From: Arenicola marina
Lineage: Eukaryota > Annelida > Polychaeta > Arenicolidae
Assembly: GCA_964019135.1 (NCBI GenBank)
Contig: OZ025249.1
Location: 17,013,088-17,077,087, forward strand
DNA: 64,000 nucleotides
Direction: 5' to 3'
The notes beneath the pieces are model-generated. The model saw nothing but the letters and a program-made list of their open reading frames with translations. It was not told the DNA's origin and searched no databases. Both the position numbers and the translations under genes were made by a program. Positions 23,924 to 38,500 of the stretch are shown here, one piece after another (within the stretch, counting starts at the first letter, position 1; each line of letters starts with the position of its first letter).

Positions 23924-26541
23924 TCACCAGCAGTCCTCATCCATGCTGTCGCCCTCGTCGTGATCCCGGGGGTAGCGGTACCCACAGCCGCCGTAGCCCA
24001 CGCCCGTGTCGTCATCATAGGGGTCGCGGTACATCCAGCCCCAGCCGCGCCCTCGCCGGCGGTGGCGGTGGCGGCCACTGGGCTGGCGTCGGCGGCGGGG
24101 GGCCGCCTTGGGGCGTGGGCGGGCGGCGCCGGGGCCCGCGGAGGCGGAAGCCGAGGCGGAGAGGCAGGCGGCCTGCAGCACGGCCTGGGGACACGGTGGC
24201 GGCACCTTGCGTACGCTGCGGATCACCTGAAAGACAGGGTGTTACATCAGGTTTGGCGTCCTCTATGACCAAAATGGTGTAGCGCGTTCTGCACGTCAGT
24301 ACAGATAACGTAAGCATTAGTTTCATGTAAAATATAGAGAAACGGTATGATTCGGTTCAGAAAGATACTTCTCTAGTCTTGACCGTACGACATATATCTT
24401 ATGAATATGTAGGAGCTGGAATGCGTTTCACGAGGCCTGCGACACTCCCAGGCGCCCCCACCTCAAATTGATTAAAGCAGAGAGGATTACACTATTTTGC
24501 CATGGTGTAGAGAGGGTGACCAGTCACGTACCTCTATATGTGGACCGATGGAGGGGTCGAGGTTGGTCTTGCCCTGGTTAACGTTGAGCTCTATCTGTTG
24601 GATGTCCTCAGAGTTGTTTCGTCTATAAAGCTCGTGTTCCAGGGTGTCCTTCATGACCATGCGCACCACAGTGATCTGAAGGGAGAAAATATCGACGGTT
24701 AGGGGCCACCAGGGGATCTTTCGTTAATAAAGGGTTAATAAGTAGTCTCACCTCTTTGTCTTGACCCATCCTGTGGGTTCGGCCGATGGTCTTTATTAAA
24801 GGGGTTAATAAGTATTTTCACCTCTTTGTCGTGACCCATCCTGTGGGTTCGGCCGATGGTCTTTATTAAAGGGGTTAATAAGTATTTTCACCTCTTTGTC
24901 CTGACCCATCCTGTGTGCTCGGCCGATGGTCTTTAATAAAGGGTTAATAAGTAGTCTCACCTCTTTGTCCTGACCCATCCTGTGGGCTCGGCCGATTGTC
25001 TTTATTAAAGGGTTAATAAGTAGTCTCACCTCTTTGTCCTGACCCATCCTGTGGGCTCGGCAGATGATCTTTAATTAAGAGGTTAATAAGTAGTCTCACC
25101 TCTTTGTCCTGACCCATCCTGTGGGCTCGGCCGATTGTCTTTATTAAAGGGTTAATAAGTAGTCTCACCTCTTTGTCCTGACCCATCCTGTGGGCTCGGC
25201 AGATGATCTTTAACTAAGGGGTTAATAAGTAGTCTCACCTCCTTGTCCTGACCCATCCTGTGGGCTCGGCAGATGATCTTTAATTAAGGGGTTAATAAGT
25301 AGTCTCACCTCTTTGTCCTGACCCATCCTGTGAGCTCGGCCGATGGCCTGAGAGTCTATGGCTCGAGCATTCTCCTTCGTGCCGGCCACAGGGTCGAGGA
25401 GAATGACGTGGGACGCCTCCACCAGGTTGGTGCCCGACGCGCTGTGTTCCAGCGACAACATGATGACTCGAGTCTTCTCTTGCTTCTGCAATCCAGTCAC
25501 AGCGCCAAATGTATAAGTACGCTTAAACTGTGTATGTCATCGCAACAACGGCAAGGGTCAAGGAAGAGAGGAACTATGTATCTAGAAGCAACCCCCTACT
25601 CTTCGCGAAGGGGTTTTTATCCTGCCTGCACAAACAGACAGTTGCTAAGGTGGTACTTGAAACCCACACCGGTCGCTTGGGCTGCCGAACAGAGCACATT
25701 CGTCAACGGCTAAACGCGCTACCTACTAGGCCACGGAGTGATCCAAGCGTGCTAGAACTACGCCTTCGAATAATGTTAAGCTTGGAGGTTGCTTTACTTA
25801 TGGAAATCGTTCTTAGTTTTCAAAAATAATACCCTGCTTAAGGACTACTTCAGAACTGTATATAAGTAAATTATCATAGTACGTACTGGTAAGACATGTA
25901 AACAGATACATTCGATGCTTCAAACTATTAGTATCTAGAAGATAGCACCTCGCTACCAGGGTCAGGATCACGGTGGTGACTCACCCTGAAGGACATGATG
26001 GCCTTGTTGCGCACGTGCACGTTGCCCTTGACGAACACGTTCCTCACGCCGTTCTCCAGGAGTGTCTCACCGACCTTGTGCAGCATCGAGTCCCACTGAG
26101 GACATAGTTAGCGACTTATAACGGTCATTTCATTCAAAGGCGTATGCCACAGGTAAGTTAAAAGGAGCATAAGTACATTGCTGCTCGTCCGTAAAAAGAA
26201 CATATTCATGTAACGAGCAAGCGACGCACATCTTAACATTAAAAGAAACTAAAATAATTAGTTAAACGAAACTAAAATATCAATTATAAATGACTTATAC
26301 GGAGTAAATGTACCACACCAGTCCTGAATTACTGACTAACTGCTGAAATGAATGGGATCATTAAACATACGTCTTGTTAGGACACTAGGGTTACCTGCGA
26401 GAAGACGATGACGCGACTCTCGGGGTTGTCCTTGAACAAGTAGCGAAGGTAAAAGATAAGGTACGCCATCTTTGTGCCGAACTTCTCCGTCAGCCTCACC
26501 AGCTCAGCCTGCTTCTTGAGGTCGGCTTGGGTGCTCGGGTT
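23924..26541 (-). CDS. Exons 16-20 of the SNF2-RING gene: helicase C-terminal lobe and basic tail
   Basis: RVIVFSQWDSML (motif IV region) spans exons 16-17, SASGTNLVEASHVILLDP (motif V) and QAIGRAHRMGQ (motif VI, arginine finger) lie in exon 18, and exon 19 has the brace-like VVRMVMKDTLEHEL. The last exon (23924-24226) codes ~100 residues: a Pro/Ala/Ser stretch, RRHRHRRRGRGWGW-type basic and aromatic sequence, then Asp/Gly/Tyr-rich residues ending DEDCW. The GC-rich last exon ends in TGA at 23924-23926, right at the edge of a 32-bp minisatellite. Confidence 0.93.
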
Positions 26542-29500
26542 CTGGAAGCAACAGTGATCCGGTTGAGTACCATAACGCTCAGTAATAACCAATACCTCCA
26601 CAGACTTCATAGAATGGTAGAGTGGCAGAAAATAATCCTTTAAAAGCTATGAAAGCAATCATAAACAGCTATTGGTACTGAAACATTTCTCAACACACTC
26701 CTAAACTTGGGCACTAAACAGTTAAACAATCTCTTACATGGTAATATTTCCCATGCCCTTGTTTTATGATTAAAAGACTTAAGAGTAGGCTAGTATTCAC
26801 CAGGCAAAACTGATATTGTGGTGTATGTATATAGGTGGACAAGTCACTGCGCACTTGTTAAAATACACTTTCGTTGTTCTATTCACGTCAATTAGGGTCT
26901 TTTGTCGGAGAGTGCAATTTGTCGGACAGTGTCGGACAATCGTTGGTCCAATTACTACATGTTGGGCAATGGTGACATTCTTATCCCTATTCCCCCACGT
27001 ATCTATCCAAATATTGAGGCTGGACCCTTTTTTTTTCTTTCTACACGCCCGTCAGCCATGACTGACCTGGACCTCGACCAACTGTCGCTCTTCCACCGGT
27101 TGCCGACAGGTCGGACACTGGCGCTGCTGGCTCACGTACGGCGAGATGCACTTGTGGCAGTAGAGGTGACCGCACGGGGTGATGGTTAGCCGTTCGATGG
27201 TGTCGAGGCAGATGACGCAAGGCTCGTCAGCCGTCTGGGTCACGCGGGGCACGATATTCTCGAAGTAAGAGATTGAGGCCTCATGCTTGGTGATGGTTTG
27301 CCGCGCACTCTCCATGTTGTCCTTGTAACGCTTGATGCGGTTTTCGATCACCGCTCTGTTCAGGCAGGGAATTAAATGAATGAAGGCCGCTGTTCCAGGG
27401 CTTAACTAGGCCAAGGAATCTCCCGGGATGAACAAGGAACTACCCATCAAGCGCTGGATGCTTGGGTGTTTTAGGCAACTTGTGTGCACACAGGTGCTAC
27501 ACCGGGCGAGTAGATTATGGATTCGTTTATTTAATTTAAAGGAAATGTTTCAATACGCAACAAGGAAATAAATAGTTTGAAACATGCTGATGCAGCAATG
27601 TTTAGTTAACTTGTAGACATGGCTTGGACAATAAATAATAACCGTTTTAAAAGATATATTGCTTTTTCTCGATTTGAGAAGTTTTTTTTTTAAATATTGA
27701 TATTATTTACATCCAGTACATATGTATATCTTTTTCCATTTTGACTCATTAACAAAATCAAATCTCTCATTCTGGGGTCTGAATAAGAATAATTTATCAT
27801 AAATAACACTGTTTGATGTAATACTTTTCATGTAATATATTAATGACACTGACAAGCCCAAATCTACAACTGGATATCACACTAAAAAAAAAAGTTCAAT
27901 ACTTGTGGTTGGCCCTGTCTTCAGCTGCATATTCCCTCCTTGCGTCCTTGATCTGCGTCTCGTACAGTGTGATGTCTCTCTTACGGCTAACAATTTCCTA
28001 AAATAATAAATTAAAGGGAGTTACAGCCAGGTTAAACGCATATGTAAATATTAAATTGTGGTGAGGCTACTTCTCGGGCGACGTATGTTTCGAAATGCAA
28101 CCTAAAAATCTAATGCAAGCAAGAAAACATTTTCCTTCCATACTCTTCAACGTCCATCTTATTAAAACTGAAAATTACACCCTCCCCCACCGCTCACCCT
28201 CTTGGTGTGGTCAATCATGGCGTCCTTGACCTCCTCGAGCGTCTTTTGCTGGACCCCGGCGATCATCTGCACCCTGGTGGAGATCTGCAGGTGGCAGCAG
28301 ACCTGGCGGCGCTCCTGGTCGCTCGGGCTGCGGTCGTAAATACCCCGCTCCACCTGGGAGAACGTCAGCAGCATCAACTCCTCCACGTACTGAAAACATG
28401 ACCAGTCACATCCGTAAGATCACAATTCCTCCACGTACTGAAAACATGACCAATCACATACGTAAGATCAAAAATCCTCCACGTACTGAAGACATGACCA
28501 GTCACATCCGTAAGATCACAACTCCTCCACGTACTAAAAACACTACCATACACATTTGAAAGATCATAACTATTCCATTCATTTTCTTACCTACCAGTAG
28601 TCAAGCATATGCATATGCATCCAGTCTTTATCCTACTGAAACATGGATAAGTCAGAAGTGTACAATACAATATAGCATTAATCATCCACACGCGGTGAAA
28701 CAAGACACGTCGACATAGTATACGATACTAACAACAAGTCCTTCATAGACAGAAAGAAGCAACACAAACCGATGGGACTTACCTCGGGCACGTTGTACTC
28801 GATACCGATGGACTGTTTGGTGTTGCGGACGTAGAGATTGGAGATGATGAACTGGTAGAGCGGGTAGAGGCATAGCGCGTCCCCCTTCTCGGTGGCCGCC
28901 TCCAGACTGTAGGAGGAGGGCTCCTGGTCCACCTTCAGGCTGCCGTCCCCGTGCCTCAGCTGGTCGTCATCGACCGTCATCTCCAGAAACTGAAAGCAGA
29001 TGGAGGACACAAATTACGAAATATAGAATTAAAATACATATATGGTTACGTATGGGGGGGCATCCGCTTTCAAGGCCATTGCCCCATAATGCTTAATGCG
29101 GATCTTCAGCGTTATGCATGGTCATGAACAATGGTAGAGATACGCATGAGGTTCAAATTTGTGTCGATCCCGTCTGACGGAATAATCAATATACCTTGAT
29201 AGATTCCGTTCGATTGCTCTGTGAGACATTAACGCAATAAAGTGTTCAAAGGGGTGCGGATTCAAAGGACTCCTTGACCGGAGTACAGTGCACTTATAAC
29301 GAGAACATAACAGGATGCAATGACATGAATGAATTTCTGTTTCACATGGTCAAGCCGCATCAGTGCACCGATCGAGAAGTTTCTTGGCATAAGGAGATGA
29401 AACCTACCTGAAACAGGGAACCTCCCCAGCTCAGTTAGTATGCAGGCTGAGCTGCTGATCAACAGTCCGTGGGTACAAACCATGGCACCTGCACCAGGGG

Positions 29501-32500
29501 CAAATTTTATCCAACCCAATTTGATGGTCCCGGAAAGAGCCGAGAACACTTATTGTTCGAAGCCCCAGTGTGCTTAGACGTCAGACATACAAAACACAAT
29601 CACCGCCTGAACCCTGACCCCTGACCCTTGATCCCTAACGCATTGGTACTCACCCGAAGCGCCGCCCGTAGACTGCGCGTGCCGTGGGGGAAGGGCGTGC
29701 CGGTCATGTACCACTTGTGTCTGGCCTTGAGGTTCTCCAGGGCCTGGAGACCCGGGCTAGGGGTGATCTCGTAACCCTTCTTGTTCACAAACTTGTTTTC
29801 GTAAGTGATGAGTTCGTGGGCCTCGTCACAGACCAGGCGCCACCACGTGAAGTGACACAAGTTGGGCGCCTGCACCTTCAGTGGATTCATCCCTAAAACC
29901 AAAACACACCGTTACTCCAAGACCGCATTTATCCCTCAAACCAAAACACACCGTTACTCCAAGGCCGCATTTATCCCTCAAACCAAAACACACCGTTACG
30001 CCAAGGCCGCATTCATCCTTGAAACCAAAACACACCGTTACTCCAAGGCCGCATTTATCCCTGAAACCAAAACACACCGTTACTCCAAGGCCGCATTTAT
30101 CCCTGAAACCAAAACACACCGTTACTCCAAGGCCGCATGTATCCCTCAAACCAAAACACACCGTTACTCCAAGGCCGCATTCATCCTTGAAACCAAAACA
30201 CACCGTTACTCCAAGGCCGCATTCATCCTTGAAACCAAAACACACCGTTACTCCAAGGCCGCATTGATCCCTGAAACCAAAACACATCGTTACTCCAAGG
30301 CCGCATTGATCCCTGAAACCAAAACAGTTATTCTGTCGACACATTTAGACAGTGACTCGGTTAAACACACACCTGATTTTTAGATCAGTGCCATGAAGGC
30401 CGTCTCGCCGTCGACACATTTAGATAGTGACTCAGTTAAACACACACCTGGTTTTCAGATCAGTGCCATGAAGGCCGTCTCGCCGTCGACACATTTAGAC
30501 AGTGACTCGGTTAAACACACACCTGGTTTTTAGATCAGTGCCATGAAGGCCGTCTCGCCGTCGACACATTTAGACAGTGACTCGGTTAAACACACACCTG
30601 GTTTTCAGATCAGTGCCATGAAGGCCGTCTCGCCGTCGACACATTTAGATAGTGACTCAGTTAAACACACACCTGGTTTTCAGATCAGTGCCATGAAGGC
30701 CGTCTCGCCGTCGACACATTTAGACAGTGCCTCGATTAAACACACACCTGGTGTTTAGATCAGTGCCATGAAGGCCGTCTCGCCGTCGACACCTTTAGAC
30801 AGTGCCTCGATTAAACACACACCTGGTTTTTGCATCAGTGCCATGAAGGCCGTTTCGCCGTCGACACCCTTAGGCAGTGAGGTGTACGCCTTGTTTGTCA
30901 TCATAAACTGCACGGAGACGACCACCAGGTCCGCCATCAGCACGTCCATGTAGGTCACCTGAAATGAAATCTCACGATGATGAAGTACTCAGGATGGATA
31001 AAACACGTCCCATATTTGATGCTGGAACCCGGCTTCGAACCCAGGACCTATTAATCTGAGGTCTGCTGCGCTAACCACTACACAGGGGTGGCCTCCTCTA
31101 GGTCACCTTTAGAACAAGACATTGTTCAACGCTCTCACAAAGTATCCGCTACACGTGATTTATGTACATATCCACAATACAACATAAATATTACAAAAAT
31201 AAAACATCATATTACTTCGAAGAGTGCATATTGCCCATACATGCGTAATGCGCTTACCTTTTCAAACTGCGGCTTGGTAGTGATGAGGATGACCTTGAGT
31301 TGAGGGACGTGCGTCTCCGCCTCCTCCTTCCACTGCCCAGTCAGGTGGCTAGGAGCGACGACCAGTGTGGCTCGACAGGGAAGACGGAAATCCATCTGCC
31401 AGTCAAAATCTGTTCCCAAGAGAATACAATATATGTATGTATGAAAATACCGCATACAATATAATCATATACGGAACACAGGCAATAGTGCGCCGGAAAA
31501 TTGGCAACTCATCGTATTTACGGGAAACAGGCCAAAATATAAAAATCGAATAGAAAATGAAATAGCTGATTTTAGGTTTGTGATTTTCGCTAAAGAATTG
31601 ACTATCAAACATAATTTGAGATAAATACCAATTATTAGAGTGGAGTTAGAGGACAACCTTACCCTCGGGTTCCGGTATTCGAGGTATCTCGATGGCCGGC
31701 CGAGTAACGAGAAGAGAGAGCAAAGTGATGGTTTTGCCGAGACCCATCTCATCTGAAACAATAATCGCGTCAATACAGGTCGCCGTAAAGGTGGAAGAGT
31801 CTTCAGCTTTTATAGCCACTTAAAATATCTTTTGTGACATTTGATACCACAAGTCGCGACAAGTGTTTTGTGAAGCAGGCAATCTTCGGTAGGTTGTTTA
31901 TGTCCTTGGTTAATAACTGTACAATTAGAGTCCCCTTTATGTGAAGTTGTAGTTGGGCATCAATAATAGAGTAGTTACCTGCCAGTATTCCGCCTTTGAC
32001 GCTGATTTTGTACTCTGTGCTCTGAGTGGGTGGGACCGGGGCAAAGAACACCCGTTTGTTCATCACGTCAAACCGAGCACGGGACTTCAACTGGAAAGGC
32101 AGGATGGGTGGCAACCTCAGCATGTATACGGTGTGACTGACGGGTGCAACCTCAGTATGTATACGGCGTGACTGACGGGTGGTAACCTCAGTATGTATAC
32201 GGCGTGACTGACGGGTGGCAACCTCAGTATGTATACGGTGTGACTGACGGGTGCAACCTCAGTATGTATACGGCGTGACTGACGGGTGGCAACCTCAGTA
32301 TGTATACGGCGTGACTGACGGGTGGCAACCTCAGTATGTATACGGCGTGACTGACGGGTGGCAACCTCAGTATGTATAAGGCGTGACTGACGGGTGGCAA
32401 CCTCAGTATGTATACGGCGTGACTGACGGGTGCAACCTCAGTATGTATAAGGCGTGACTGACGGGTGGCAACCTCAGTATGTATACGGCGTGACTGACGG

Positions 32501-35500
32501 GTGGCAACCTCAGTATGTATACGGCGTGACTGACGGGTGGCAACCTCAGTATGTATACGGCGTGACTGACGGGTGGCAACCTCAGTATGTATAAGGCGTG
32601 ACTGACGGGTGGCAACCTCAGTATGTATACGGCGTGACTGACGGGTGGCAACCTCAGTATGTATACGGCGTGACTGACGGGTGGCAACCTCAGTATGTAT
32701 ACGGCGTGACTGACGGGTGGCAACCTCAGTATGTATACGGCGTGACTGACGGGTGGCAACCTCCGCATGTATACGGCCTGACTGATGGGTGGCAACCTCA
32801 GTATGTATACGGCGTGACTGACGGGTGGCAACCTCAGTATGTATACGGCGTGACTGACGGGTGGCAACCTCAGCATGTATACGGCGTGACTGATGGGTGG
32901 CAACCTCAGCATGTATACGGCGTGACTGACGGGTGGCAACCTCAGTATGTATACGGCGTGACTGACGGGTGGCAACCTCAGTATGTATACGGCGTGACTG
33001 ATGGGTGGCAACCTCCGCATGTATACGGCCTGACTGATGGGTGGCAACCTCAGTATGTATACGGCGTGACTGACAGGTGGTAACCTCAGTATGTATACGG
33101 CGTGACTGACGGGTGGCAACCTCAGTATGTATACGGCGTGACTGATGGGTGGCAACCTCAGCATGTATACGGCGTGACTGATGGGTGGCAACCTCAGTAT
33201 GTATACGGCGTGACTGATGGGTGGCAACCTCAGCATGTATACGGCGTGACTGACGGGTGGCAACCTCAGTATGTATACGGCGTGACTGACGGGTGGCAAC
33301 CTCAGTATGTATACGGCGTGACTGACGGGTGGCAACCTCAGTATGTATACGGCGTGACTGACGGGTGGCAACCTCAGTATGTATACGGCGTGACTGACGG
33401 GTGGCAACCTCAGTATGTATACGGCGTGACTGACGGGTGGCAACCTCAGTATGTATACGGCGTGACTGACGGGTGGCAACCTCAGTATGTATACGGCGTG
33501 ACTGACGGGTGGCAACCTCAGTATGTATACGGCGTGACTGACGGGTGGCAACCTCAGTATGTATACGGCGTGACTGACGGGTGGCAACCTCAGTATGTAT
33601 ACGGCGTGACTGACGGGTGGCAACCTCAGCATGTATACGGCGTGACTGATGGGTGGCAACCTCAGCATGTATACGGCGTGACTGACGGGTGGCAACCTCA
33701 GTATGTATACGGCGTGACTGACGGGTGGCAACCTCAGTATGTATACGGCGTGACTGATGGGTGGCAACCTCTGCATGTATACGGCCTGACTGATGGGTGG
33801 CAACCTCAGTATGTATACGGCGTGACTGACGGGTGGCAACCTCAGTATGTATACGGCGTGACTGACGGGTGGCAACCTCAGTATGTATACGGCGTGACTG
33901 ACGGGTGGCAACCTCAGTATGTATACGGCGTGACTGATGGGTGGCAACCTCAGCATGTATACGGCCTGACTGATGGGTGGCAACCTCATTATGTATACGG
34001 CGTGACTGATAGGTGGCAACCTCAGCATGTATACGGCGTGACTAACGGGTGGCAACCTAAGTATGTATACGGCGTGACTGATGGGTGGCAACCTCAGTAT
34101 GTATACGGCATGACTGACGGGTGGCAACCTCAGTATGTATACGGCGTGACTGATGGGTGGCAACCTCAGCATGTATACGGCGTGACTGACGGGTGGCAAC
34201 CTCAGCATGTATACGGCGTGACTGACGGGTGGCAACCTCCGCATGTATACGGCCTGACTGATGGGTGGCAACCTCAGTATGTATACGGCTTGACTGACGG
34301 GTGGCAACCTCAGCATGTACACGGCGTGACTGACGGGTGGCAACCTCAGCATGTATACGGCGTGACTGACGGGTGGCAACCTCAGTATGTATACGGCGTG
34401 ACTGATGGGTGGCAACCTCAGCATGTATACGGCCTGACTGATGGGTGGCAACCTCATTATGTATACGGCGTGACTGATAGGTGGCAACCTCAGCATGTAT
34501 ACGGCGTGACTGATGGGTGGCAACCTCAGCATGTATACGGCGTGACTGACGGGTGGCAACCTCAGTATGTATACGGCGTGACTGATGGGTGGCAACCTCA
34601 GTATGTATACGGCGTGACTGATGGGTGGCAACCTCAGTATGTATACGGCGTGACTGACGGGTGGCAACCTCAGTATGTATACGGCGTGACTGACGGGTGG
34701 CAATCTCAGTATGTATACGGCGTGACTGATGGGTGGCAACCTCAGCATGTATACGGCGTGACTGACGGGTGGCAACCTCAGTATGCATACGGCGTGACTG
34801 ATGGGTGGCAACCTCATTATGTATACGGCGTGACTGATGGGTGGCAACCTCAGCATGTATACGGCGTGAGAGACGAGTGGTAACCTCAGTATGTATACGG
34901 CGTGACTGACGGGTGGCAACCTCAGTATGTATACGGCGTGACTGACGGGTGGCAACCTCAGTATGTATACGGCGTGACTGACGGGTGGCAACCTCAGCAT
35001 GTATACGGCGTGACTGATGGGTGGCAACCTCAGTATGTATACGGCGTGACTGACAGGTGGTAACCTCAGTATGTATACGGCGTGACTGATGGGTGGCAAC
35101 CTCAGTATGTATACGGCGTGACTGATGGGTGGCAACCTCAGTATGTATACGGCGTGACTGATGGGTGGCAAACTCAGTATGTACACGGCGTGAGAGACGG
35201 GTGGTAACCTCAGTATGTATACGGCGTGACTGACGGGTGGTAACCTCAGTATGTATACGGCGTGACTGATGGGTGGCAACCTCAGCATGTATACGGCGTG
35301 ACTGATGGGTGGCAACCTCAGTATGTATACGGCGTGACTGATGGGTGGCAAACTCAGTATGTATACGGCGTGAGAGACGGGTGGTAACCTCAGTATGTAT
35401 ACGGCGTGACTGACGGGTGGCAACCTCAGTATGTATACGGCGTGACTGACGGGTGGCAACCTCAGTATGTATACGGCGTGACTGATGGGTGGCAAACTCA

Positions 35501-38500
35501 GTATGTATACGGCGTGAGAGACGGGTGGTAACCTCAGTATGTATACGGCGTGACTGACGGGTGGCAACCTCAGTATGTATACGGCGTGACTGACGGGTGG
35601 CAACCTCAGTATGTATACGGTGTGACTGATGGGTGGCAACCTCAGTATGTATACGGCGTGACTGATGGGTGGCAACCTCAGCATGTATACGGCGTGACTG
35701 ATGGGAGGCAACCTCAGCATGTATACGGCGTGACTGATGGGTGGCAACCTCAGTATGTATACGGCGTGACTGACGGGTGGCAACCTCAAGATGTATACGG
35801 CGTGACTGATGGGTGGCAACCTCAGCATGTATACGGCCTGACTGATGGGTGGCAACCTCATTATGTATACGGCGTGACTGATAGGTGGCAACCTCAGCAT
35901 GTATACGGCGTGACTGACGGGTGGCAACCTAAGTATGTATACGGCGTGACTGATGGGTGGCAACCTCAGTATGTATACGGCGTGACTGATGGGTGGCAAC
36001 CTCAGTATGTATACGGCGTGACTGATGGGTGGCAACCTCAGCATGTATACGGCGTGACTGATGGGTGGTAACCTCAGTATGTATACGGCGTGACTGATGG
36101 GTGGCAACCTCAGCATGTATACGGCGTGACTGACGGGTGGCAACCTCAGCATGTATACGGCGTGACTGACGGGTGGCAACCTCAGTATGTATACGGCGTG
36201 ACTGACGGGTGGCAACCTCAGTATGTATACGGCGTGACTGACGGGTGGCAACCTCAGCATGTGTACGGCGTGACTGACGGGTGGCAACCTCAGTATGTAT
36301 ACGGCGTGACTGATGGGTGGCAACCTCAGCATGTATACGGCGTGACTGACGGGTGGCAACCTCAGCATGTATACGGCGTGACTGACGGGTGGCAACCTCA
36401 GTATGTATACGGCGTGACTGATGGGTGGCAACCTCAACATGTATACGGCGTGACTGACGGGTGGCAACCTCAGTATGTATACGGCGTGACTGATGGGTGG
36501 CAACCTCAGTATGTATACGGCGTGACTGATGGGTGGCAACCTCATTATGTATACGGCGTGACTGATGGGTGGCAACCTCAGCATGTATACGGCGTGACTG
36601 ACGGGTGGCAACCTCAGTATGTATACGGCGTGACTGATGGGTGGCAACCTCAGTATGTATACGGCGTGACTGATGGGTGGCAACCTCAGTATGTATACGG
36701 CGTGACTGACGGGTGGCAATCTCAGTATGTATACGGCGTGACTGATGGGTGGCAACCTCAGCATGTATACGGCGTGACTGACGGGTGGCAACCTCAGTAT
36801 GTATACGGCGTGACTGATGGGTGGCAACCTCATTATGTATACGGCGTGACTGATGGGTGGCAACCTCAGCATGTATACGGCGTGAGAGACGGGTGGTAAC
36901 CTCAGTATGTATACGGCGTGACTGACGGGTGGCAACCTCAGTATGTATACGGGGTGACTGACGGGTGGCAACCTCAGTATGTATACGGCGTGACTGACGG
37001 GTGGCAACCTCAGTATGTATACGGCGTGACTGACGGGTGGCAACCTCAGTATGTATACGGCGTGACTGACGGGTGGCAACCTCAAGATGTATACGGCGTT
37101 ACTGACGGGTGGCAACCTCAGTATGTATACGGCGTGACTGACGGGTGGCAACCTCAGTATGTATACGGCGTGACTGACGGGTGGCAACCTCAGTAGGTAT
37201 ACGGCGTGACTGACGGGTGGCAACCTTAGTATGTATACGGCGTGACTGACGGGTGGCAACCTCAGCATGTATACGGCGTGACTGACGGGTGGCAACCTCA
37301 GTATGTATACGGCGTGACTGACGGGTGGCAACCTCAGCATGTATACGGCGTGACTGACGGGTGGCAACCTCAGCATGTATACGGCGTGACTGACGGGTGG
37401 CAAACTCAGTATGTATACGGCGTGACTGATGGGTGGCAACCTCAGTATGTATACGGCGTGACTGACGGGTGGCAACCTCAGTATGTATACGGCGTGACTG
37501 ACGGGTGGCAACCTCAGTATGTATACGGCGTGACTGACGGGTGGCAACCTCAGCATGTATACGGCGTGACTGACGGGTGGCAACCTCCGCATGTATACGG
37601 CCTGACTGATGGGTGGCAACCTCAGTATGTATACGGCGTGACTGACGGGTGGCAACCTCAGCATGTACACGGCGTGACTGACGGGTGGCAACCTCAGTAT
37701 GTATACGGCGTGACTGACGGGTGGCAACCTCAGTATGTATACGGCGTGACTGATGGGTGGCAACCTCAGTATGTATACGGCGTGACTGACGGGTGGCAAC
37801 CTCAGCATGTATACGGCGTGACTGACGGGTGGCAACCTCAGTATGTATACGGCGTGACTGATGGGTGGCAACCTCAGCATGTATACGGCGTGACTGACGG
37901 ATGGCAACCTCAGTATGTATACGGTGTGACTGACGGGTGGCAACCTCAGCATGTATACGGCGTGACTGACGGGTGGCAACCTCAGCATGTATACGGCGTG
38001 ACTGACGGGTGGCAACCTCAGTATGTATACGGTGTGACTGATGGGTGGCAACCTCAGTATGTATATGGCGTGACCGATGGCTTTAATTAAACAGCTGACA
38101 AGAGTAACCACACAAAGGTACCTTCGGAGCATAAGAAGTAACTACAAAACAATATAAAGAGATTTGGATATTTATATTATTTACCATCTTTGCAATCTGC
38201 CTGATATGAAGCGATTTCCCACTGGTTTAACGCATGCAATCATGTTGTGCACAAAACATGAGCCTCTATTAATTGTTGAGGCTGTCATCAAACAAATCCA
38301 GCCATTTGCAACTTTGCACAGCACCCCCCACCCCTCCCTTTATTTGCTATCCGTAACCATAAATTTAAAACATAACACGCTTTTACCGGCTTCCATTCCA
38401 TGAGCTTGCTGGGCGTCCAGCCGTACTCGACGCAGTCTTCCAGGTGGGTCATCCAGCCGAGGGTCAGCAGCTGGTAGTCCTTCATGGACACCAGAACCTC

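Noticed and set aside
22966..24078. Several 140-240 codon frames on both strands (CVWRPWMSGTS and SIHTGSQ types)
   Set aside because: They follow the 32-bp minisatellite in every frame and extend antisense into the last SNF2-RING exon.
29826..30383. Repeat-rich frames CFGFRDKCGLGVTV and KPKHTVTPRPH
   Set aside because: 42-bp acceptor-repeating array inside an intron.
32085..32125. Extending exon 7 of the SNF2-RING gene into RLPPILPFQ at an AG in the minisatellite
   Set aside because: An acceptor at CTGAG would break the phase with exon 6. TTTCCAG/TTGAAG at 32090 keeps phase 0.
22676..38090. CRISPR-like appearance of regularly spaced repeats
   Set aside because: Units are contiguous with no unique spacers, and the context is a spliced eukaryotic gene.
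32403..38132. 1909-codon open frame on the minus strand (LRLPPVSHAVYI-type repeats)
   Set aside because: It lies inside an intron whose flanking exons join in phase 0. It consists wholly of a 36-bp minisatellite whose unit is 12 codons without stops. Plus-strand frames there are equally open.
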